DNA of 9,456 bases. Origin: an uncultured Bacilli bacterium. Its GTDB lineage: Bacteria > Bacillota_I > Bacilli_A > RF39 > UBA660. The stretch is taken from assembly GCA_934148875.1 (NCBI GenBank), contig CAKPDJ010000051.1, positions 1-9,456 of the forward strand, read 5' to 3'. The notes under the pieces were generated by a model that made no database searches, was not told where the DNA came from, and was given only the letters and a program-made list of their open reading frames with translations. Made by a program: the position numbers and the translations under genes. Every line of letters starts with the position of its first letter. Positions within the stretch are counted from its first letter, which is position 1. Below, piece after piece: positions 6,802 to 9,456 of this stretch.

Positions 6802-7233
6802 CTATTCTGTATCCATTTCGTCTTCATCTAAAACAACTAAATCTTTTAAATCATCGTCGTCATCATCAATGTCATCTTCATCATTATCAATGGAATCAAA
6901 ATCATCAGTTTCTTCTTCCTGTTCCTCTTCTTCTACTTCTTCAATATCTTCATCTTCTTCATCATCAACTTTTATTACTTTATCTGATGTATGTCTACTT
7001 CTTAAGTCCCATTTACCATCTTCCAATAAAATAAATCTCTTATCAGTAGTTAATGAAGTATAATAATCACCTATTTTTTGATCAAATGTACTTTCTGGTA
7101 AATCTAATAGTTTTATGATTTTTTTAAATAAATCGGGGGTTGATTGTTTTCCTTTTTCCTCTAATAATAAATTAGTAATATCTTTATTAGATAATAATTC
7201 AAGATCTTCTTTAGTCATATTTTTAATACTCAT
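6802..7233 (-). CDS. rpoE: DNA-directed RNA polymerase delta subunit
   Basis: The 143-residue product has the delta-subunit layout. A folded N-terminal HARE-HTH domain (about 7-82) ends in the typical F-I-L-L-E-D-G-K-W-D-L-R (67-78). A disordered acidic tail follows from residue 90, where 37 of the last 54 residues are Asp or Glu. Delta is an accessory core RNA polymerase subunit of Firmicutes that loosens non-specific nucleic acid binding, speeds recycling and makes initiation sensitive to the initiating NTP. The length is a little under that of Bacillus subtilis delta (about 170) because the tail is shorter. AGGAGG lies 7 bases before the ATG. The gene follows argS by 89 bases and has its own promoter and a strong terminator. 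In many Bacilli pyrG follows rpoE; here a Nudix remnant does. Confidence 0.94.
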   Translation of the reverse strand: MSIKNMTKEDLELLSNKDITNLLLEEKGKQSTPDLFKKIIKLLDLPESTFDQKIGDYYTSLTTDKRFILLEDGKWDLRSRHTSDKVIKVDDEEDEDIEEVEEEEQEEETDDFDSIDNDEDDIDDDDDDLKDLVVLDEDEMDTE

Positions 7234-7287
7234 GGTATTTCCTCCTAATATATTTAAACTAATTGATTTCTTTTTTTATCATTTAAA

Positions 7288-7316
7288 CTTATATCATTAT
7301 TCTATATAAAATGCAA
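7288..7316 (-). promoter_or_regulatory. Promoter of rpoE
   Basis: On the minus strand -10 TATAAG (7288-7293, 5 of 6) is preceded by TGA as the TGN extension. A weak -35 TTGCAT (7311-7316) lies 17 bp upstream. The start would be near 7281, giving a leader of about 48 nt, the longest among those seen here. Confidence 0.6.
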
Positions 7317-7322
7317 TATATT

Positions 7323-9068
7323 TTACATTTTTTCTGGAACTTCTATCGCTAAAATATTTAAAAGCAATAAATTTGTATTTCGAACTAACTTAGATAAAGC
7401 TAACCAAGATTCCTTTTGAGCATTATCATTGCAGGTTAAAATATGATTTTCTGAATAAAATTTATTATAACTACTTGTTAGTCTATATAAATAATCAGTT
7501 ATATCATTTACAGATTTTGATTCAAAAGAACTATTTAAGATAGTTGGTAATTCTAATAATGTACGCATAACTTCTTTTTCCGTTTCAGTAGTTATTACTT
7601 TTAGTTTTAAATTAGATAAATCTTCATTTGATTTTTCTAATAAAGATTTAATACGTACTGTTGAATATAATAAATATGGACCAGTCTTTCCATCTAAATC
7701 AGCAAATTTACTTACATCAAAAATAAAATCTTTACTTCTAAATGGTAGTAAATCAGCATATTTTAAAGCAGCTATAGATATTTTTTCGCTTGTTTCATCT
7801 TTGTCTTCTTCGCTAACTAAGTCAGTATTAATTTTACTAGCAGTTATTTCTTTTACCATATTCATTAAATCAGTTAAGTTCATTACACCACCAGCACGGG
7901 TTTTAAATGGCTTACCATCACTACCATTCATGGTACCAAAACCAAAGAATTTTAATTCGGTTGTTTCTGGTACTATGCCGGCTTTTTTAGCTACACGAAA
8001 TACTTGTTTAAAGTATAGTTCTTGACGATTATCAGTGAAATACCATATTTCATCAGGATGAAATCTTTCTTTCCTTGATAATAATGTAGCTAATTCTCTA
8101 GTTTGATAAACAGTTCCACCATTTGCTTTTAGAACTACTAGTGGTGGCATTGGTTCGGTATCAGTTTCTTCTTTGACATCTACTACCATTGCACCTTCAC
8201 TTTCATATAAAAGATGTTTATCTTTTAATATTTCAATGACTTTAGGAATATATGGGTAGCAATCTGTTTCACCTTCATATAAATCAAAAGTAGTATTTAA
8301 TCTCTTATAGATACTTTTAATATCTTTAATTGATAGTTCTTTAATCTTATTCCATAGTGCAGTATAACCTTTATGACCATTTTCAATTTGAATAGTAATT
8401 TCATGAACTTTTTCCATTATCTGTTCATTTTCTTTGGCTTTATTAGATGCATATGGATATATTTCTTGAAGATCTTTTTCAGTGATAGGTAATTCTTCAT
8501 CTTCACCATTATAATCTTCTTTAAAATATACCAAGTCAGGATATCTTTCATGCATTTCATAGATAACCATACCAGATTGTCTTCCAATATCTCCAAAATG
8601 AACATCACTAATTACTTTGTAACCCAAAGTAGTAGTAAGTCTTTTAATAGCTTCTCCAATATCGGCACTTCTTAAATGTCCAACATGAAGAGTTTTAGCA
8701 ATATTAGCTCCACCATAATCCATAAAAATTAACTTACTATTACTTTTGTCAATATTAGTTTCAATATTTTCTAACATTTTATTCATAGAATTTAAATAAA
8801 ATTCATCAGTAAAACTAATATTAATAAAACCAGGTCCAGCAATATTAATATTTTTAAAGTTAGAATCAGTTTCTAATTCTCTTACTATATTTTCAGCAAC
8901 TAATCTAGGATTACAATGATTTTCTTTACCTAAACTAAAAGCTGTATTAATTTGATATTCACCTAAATCTTTTCTACTTGTTGGCTCCAAAATAACATTA
9001 TCAACATTGTATCCAGCTTTTATAATATGATTTTTTATATTGGTTTCTACTTCTTTAACAATACTCAT
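7323..9068 (-). CDS. argS: Arginyl-tRNA synthetase
   Basis: The 581-residue product has the normal length for this class I enzyme, which charges tRNA-Arg with arginine using ATP in the cytosol. An N-terminal additional domain (about 1-90) precedes the Rossmann catalytic core. There D-Y-G-G-A-N-I-A-K leads into the HIGH-type motif H-V-G-H (128-131). Y-Q-T-R-E-L (321-326) and N-R-Q-E-L-Y-F-K-Q-V-F (348-358) follow. The KMSKS region has the form usual in ArgRS, M-N-G-S-D-G-K-P-F-K-T-R-A-G-G (380-394). K-T-G-P-Y-L-L-Y begins the DALR anticodon-binding domain, which runs to the end (about 461-581). No frameshift or missing motif is seen. It is co-transcribed with the DUF1934 gene, 8 bases upstream. 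No convincing terminator follows, so read-through into rpoE is likely in addition to rpoE's own promoter. Confidence 0.98.
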   Translation of the reverse strand: MSIVKEVETNIKNHIIKAGYNVDNVILEPTSRKDLGEYQINTAFSLGKENHCNPRLVAENIVRELETDSNFKNINIAGPGFINISFTDEFYLNSMNKMLENIETNIDKSNSKLIFMDYGGANIAKTLHVGHLRSADIGEAIKRLTTTLGYKVISDVHFGDIGRQSGMVIYEMHERYPDLVYFKEDYNGEDEELPITEKDLQEIYPYASNKAKENEQIMEKVHEITIQIENGHKGYTALWNKIKELSIKDIKSIYKRLNTTFDLYEGETDCYPYIPKVIEILKDKHLLYESEGAMVVDVKEETDTEPMPPLVVLKANGGTVYQTRELATLLSRKERFHPDEIWYFTDNRQELYFKQVFRVAKKAGIVPETTELKFFGFGTMNGSDGKPFKTRAGGVMNLTDLMNMVKEITASKINTDLVSEEDKDETSEKISIAALKYADLLPFRSKDFIFDVSKFADLDGKTGPYLLYSTVRIKSLLEKSNEDLSNLKLKVITTETEKEVMRTLLELPTILNSSFESKSVNDITDYLYRLTSSYNKFYSENHILTCNDNAQKESWLALSKLVRNTNLLLLNILAIEVPEKM

Positions 9069-9072
9069 ATTT

Positions 9073-9078
9073 CCTCCT
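9073..9078 (-). promoter_or_regulatory. Ribosome binding site of argS overlapping the DUF1934 stop
   Basis: AGGAGG on the minus strand lies 4 bases before the argS ATG and shares bases with the TAG stop (9077-9079) of the preceding gene. This arrangement favours translational coupling of the two genes. Confidence 0.8.
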
Positions 9079-9439
9079 AAAATTCTATTTTGTAAGTAAT
9101 TTTATCATTACTATCTAGAATTATATATACTATTTCAACACTATTTTCTGTTAAATTATAAGATTCTGTTTTTATTTTGACGGTTAAATACTTATTTAGT
9201 TCTTTAATAAATAATTCATTAGCTGTTGAACCATTTTCATCAAACAATAAATCTACTTTTAAATCCTTGTTATCTCTAGTTAATCTTCTACTATTTAAGT
9301 CTAATATTACTTTAGTTTGTAACTGTTTATTTTCATTATAAGTAATTATATTTTTAGATAAATCATATTTACCTAATAGATTATATTCTTCTTTAGTAGT
9401 ATTGGTTATTAAAGTTACTTTTATTTTTCTTAATTCCAT
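9077..9439 (-). CDS. DUF1934 (YwiB-like) beta-barrel protein
   Basis: The 120-residue product matches the DUF1934 pattern in layout. Beta strands alternate with turns: an N-terminal V-T-L-I-T strand, I-T-Y-N-E in the middle, a central D-N-K-D-L-K-V-D-L-L-F-D-E-N-G, then Y-L-T-V-K-I-K-T and S-V-E-I-V-Y-I-I-L at the end. The family folds as a small calycin-like barrel of unknown function. B. subtilis YwiB (about 140 residues) sits next to argS, as here. It looks soluble. A GGTG about 5 bases before the ATG is a modest SD. The promoter of this operon lies beyond the window end, since only 17 bases remain upstream. Family assignment rests as much on gene context as on sequence. Confidence 0.8.
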   Translation of the reverse strand: MELRKIKVTLITNTTKEEYNLLGKYDLSKNIITYNENKQLQTKVILDLNSRRLTRDNKDLKVDLLFDENGSTANELFIKELNKYLTVKIKTESYNLTENSVEIVYIILDSNDKITYKIEF

Positions 9440-9456
9440 AATTCACCACATCAAAA

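Noticed and set aside
6789..7063. Two plus-strand open frames rich in His/Leu or Ser
   Set aside because: They lie opposite the acidic Asp/Glu tail of rpoE. The GAT/GAA repeats keep all frames open and give artificial Ser, His and Leu runs. They have no SD and no family resemblance.
7252..7289. Direct repeat of ATTTAAACT in the rpoE leader
   Set aside because: Nine AT-rich bases repeated once at 29 bp is expected by chance at this composition; no operator symmetry is seen.
7308..7331. Possible hairpin at the end of argS (AAAATG and CATTTT arms)
   Set aside because: There are only 6 pairs with one G-C, a 12-base loop and no U-tract after it, so it does not qualify as a terminator.
7801..8608. 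Short open frames opposite or out of frame with argS
   Set aside because: argS is intact with all its motifs; these frames are shadows with no SD or recognisable product.

Overview
The window is a very AT-rich segment (roughly 70% A+T by eye). It reads with the standard bacterial code: tryptophan is TGG, and TGA serves as a stop, for example at the end of the acyltransferase gene. The purine-rich Shine-Dalgarno (SD) sites, an RNA polymerase delta subunit (RpoE) and the order ywiB-like (DUF1934) / argS / rpoE point to the Bacilli side of the Firmicutes. Low GC, compact spacing and an acetate-forming phosphotransacetylase would suit an uncultured gut lineage of the RF39/Mycoplasmatota-like kind. 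That placement is an inference from gene content, not a tested one. Every supported gene lies on the minus strand, so transcription runs from high to low coordinates.

In transcription order: a DUF1934 (YwiB-like) gene (9439-9077) and argS (9068-7323) are tightly coupled, 8 bases apart, with the argS SD overlapping the upstream stop. rpoE (7233-6802) follows with its own promoter and a strong hairpin terminator. Next come about 400 bases without an intact gene (6401-6801), holding a decayed Nudix hydrolase gene and the promoter of the next gene. Then come a PlsC-like acyltransferase (6400-5420), a seven-helix membrane hybrid histidine kinase (5347-3437), a DUF488 protein (3393-2866), phosphotransacetylase pta (2783-1770), and a large WG-repeat protein (1730 to beyond base 1) whose C-terminal end lies outside the window.

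Most genes look individually transcribed. Six promoters can be read, upstream of rpoE, the acyltransferase, the kinase, the DUF488 gene, pta and the WG gene. All six have an extended -10 of the form TGN followed by a TATAAT-like hexamer, and three have a readable -35 at 17 bp. Three intrinsic terminators are visible. Packing is tight: one terminator has the stop codon of its gene in the loop, the U-tract of another overlaps the likely -35 region of pta, and the -10 of the WG gene is built from the pta stop codon.

The genes do not form one obvious system. argS, rpoE, pta and DUF1934 are housekeeping. The more unusual items are the WG-repeat protein (12 recognisable repeats followed by a 39-residue tandem-repeat tail), the orphan hybrid kinase with an unfamiliar sensor, the acyltransferase with an altered EGTR motif, and the Nudix remnant. 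I found no CRISPR array, transposase, tRNA, rRNA or riboswitch, and no convincing new multi-gene system.
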